Positions 63,415-64,000 of a stretch of 64,000 nt of DNA are shown here, one piece after another. The stretch is taken from positions 62,001 through 126,000 of the forward strand of contig NZ_SNYN01000011.1 of assembly GCF_004363075.1 (NCBI RefSeq). The letters are read 5' to 3'. The notes under the pieces are model-generated. The model was given only the letters and a program-made list of their open reading frames with translations. It had not been told where the DNA came from and made no database searches. Both the position numbers and the translations under genes were made by a program. Source of the DNA: Actinorugispora endophytica. Its GTDB lineage: Bacteria > Actinomycetota > Actinomycetes > Streptosporangiales > Streptosporangiaceae. Every line of letters starts with the position of its first letter. The stretch's first letter is position 1.

Positions 63415-63945
63415 CTAGACGTCCTCCGGGAAAACCGGATTGGTGTCGGTGCCGACGTGCAGCCATCCCGTGTCGCCGCAGCGGCCGCAGTCGGGACGCC
63501 ACGGCATCTGAACCAGGCCCGCGCCCGAGGAGATCGAGACCTGCTCGATGTCGCAGGAGTCGCAAACCACGTAGTCGTAAGCGATCGGACGGCCCCCGAC
63601 CCACTCCATCGCGCTCGCCTTCACCGTGTGCGGGTAGGCGAAGGTCTCACGGCGGTAGTCCCACCAGAGGCTGTACGGGGTCATGCACCCGCAGATCCCC
63701 AGCCCTTCGAGGAGGTTGACCGCCTCCTCGCCACCGGCCACGATGCCTCGGCCCCGGCAGTCCCCGCACAGTTCCTCAGGCGCGGCACCGAACGCGCTCA
63801 CCACCACCGGCAACGTCGACACGTCACCCGAGGTCAACGCTCCCTTGATCCGGGCCTCGTACTCCGCACGCGAGAGACGCCCATCCCGTTGGACCGGAAC
63901 AGCCACAGCAGACGTGAGAACGGTAGGGGAAGAAACAACCAACAT
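63415..63945 (-). CDS. Small cysteine-rich (zinc-ribbon-like) AICE protein, function unknown
   Basis: The ATG at 63945 follows AGGAG and gives 176 residues. Three CxxC-type groups stand out: CGDCRGRG with CGC, CDSC, and CGRCGDTGWLH; the first and last look like halves of a DnaJ-type zinc finger (CxxCxGxG). The N-terminal 50 residues are polar. Similar small proteins precede rep in other AICEs, and a DNA- or protein-binding role is likely but unproven. The upstream sequence runs to the window edge with no further start visible. Confidence 0.75.
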   Translation of the reverse strand: MLVVSSPTVLTSAVAVPVQRDGRLSRAEYEARIKGALTSGDVSTLPVVVSAFGAAPEELCGDCRGRGIVAGGEEAVNLLEGLGICGCMTPYSLWWDYRRETFAYPHTVKASAMEWVGGRPIAYDYVVCDSCDIEQVSISSGAGLVQMPWRPDCGRCGDTGWLHVGTDTNPVFPEDV

Positions 63946-64000
63946 CTCATCTCCTGAAGTCTTATTTAGGAGTTGTCCTCCTGATGGCATGAGGATGGCA

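Larger units (their letters stand above)
60580..64000. mobile_element. Left end of an actinomycete integrative and conjugative element (AICE) in tRNA-Tyr
   Basis: From the tRNA-Tyr remnant to the right edge, the gene set is that of a pSAM2/SLP1-type AICE: tyrosine integrase next to the attachment site, RepSA-like rolling-circle initiator, and a small cysteine-rich protein. All are on the minus strand, reading toward the att site. No xis lies between rep and int. Transfer genes and the other att site must lie beyond the window. Confidence 0.85.

Overview
The window is chromosomal DNA from a very GC-rich actinomycete. Gene order (Thr and Met tRNAs, rpmG, two MaoC hydratases, murB, Trp tRNA, secE, nusG, rplK, rplA, rplJ, rplL, rpoB, rpoC, rpsL, rpsG, fusA, tuf, then the S10, spc and alpha clusters), a ribosomal alpha cluster without rpsD, and a Streptomyces-like rifampicin region in RpoB all fit an actinobacterium. 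A member of the Nocardiopsaceae/Streptosporangiales is my best guess, by inference only.

From 1 to about 48,700 the window is mostly the core transcription and translation superlocus, read from right to left. The growth genes are interrupted by a few accessory or lineage genes: a proline-rich single-pass membrane protein (1428-2966), a DUF1707 membrane protein (7454-7900), a 908-residue tyrosine/aspartate-rich protein with a DUF4190-type membrane tail (25855-28581), a Doc-type toxin-antitoxin pair between rpoB and rplL (36535-37109), and an LppX/LprG-like lipoprotein (38619-39395). Going further right are an aspartate-type aminotransferase, an adenosine deaminase, a GDT1/UPF0016 metal exporter behind a probable yybP-ykoY manganese riboswitch, murB, and the two MaoC genes next to rpmG.

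From about 48,700 to 60,580 lies an accessory block between tRNA-Thr and a tRNA-Tyr remnant. Its main content is a four-gene set on the minus strand: the C-terminal half of a DUF2397 protein (JetA type III), a DUF2398 protein (JetB type III), a 1448-residue SMC-like ATPase of the TIGR02680 type (JetC type III), and a RecF/Rad50-like ATPase with a CxxC hook. No JetD nuclease gene is visible. This is either a decaying Wadjet type III anti-plasmid system or a rewired SMC complex, and is the most interesting locus here. It is followed by a SnoaL-cupin fusion, a TetR regulator and a divergent short-chain dehydrogenase whose 3' end is lost at a perfect 33-bp palindrome.

From 60,580 to the right edge is one end of an actinomycete integrative and conjugative element (AICE) inserted in a tRNA-Tyr gene. 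It shows the 3' half of the tRNA, a tyrosine integrase overlapping a RepSA-like rolling-circle initiator with no xis gene between them, and a small cysteine-rich protein. The element continues beyond the window, where the reconstituted tRNA-Tyr should be found. The integration of SLP1 into tRNA-Tyr in Streptomyces coelicolor is a close precedent.

The cis elements I could support are sigma-70-type promoters for rplM, rpsL, rpoB, the toxin-antitoxin pair and tRNA-Thr; an L10 leader; a Mn riboswitch; many strong hairpin terminators; and several hairpin-rich spacers inside the ribosomal operons.
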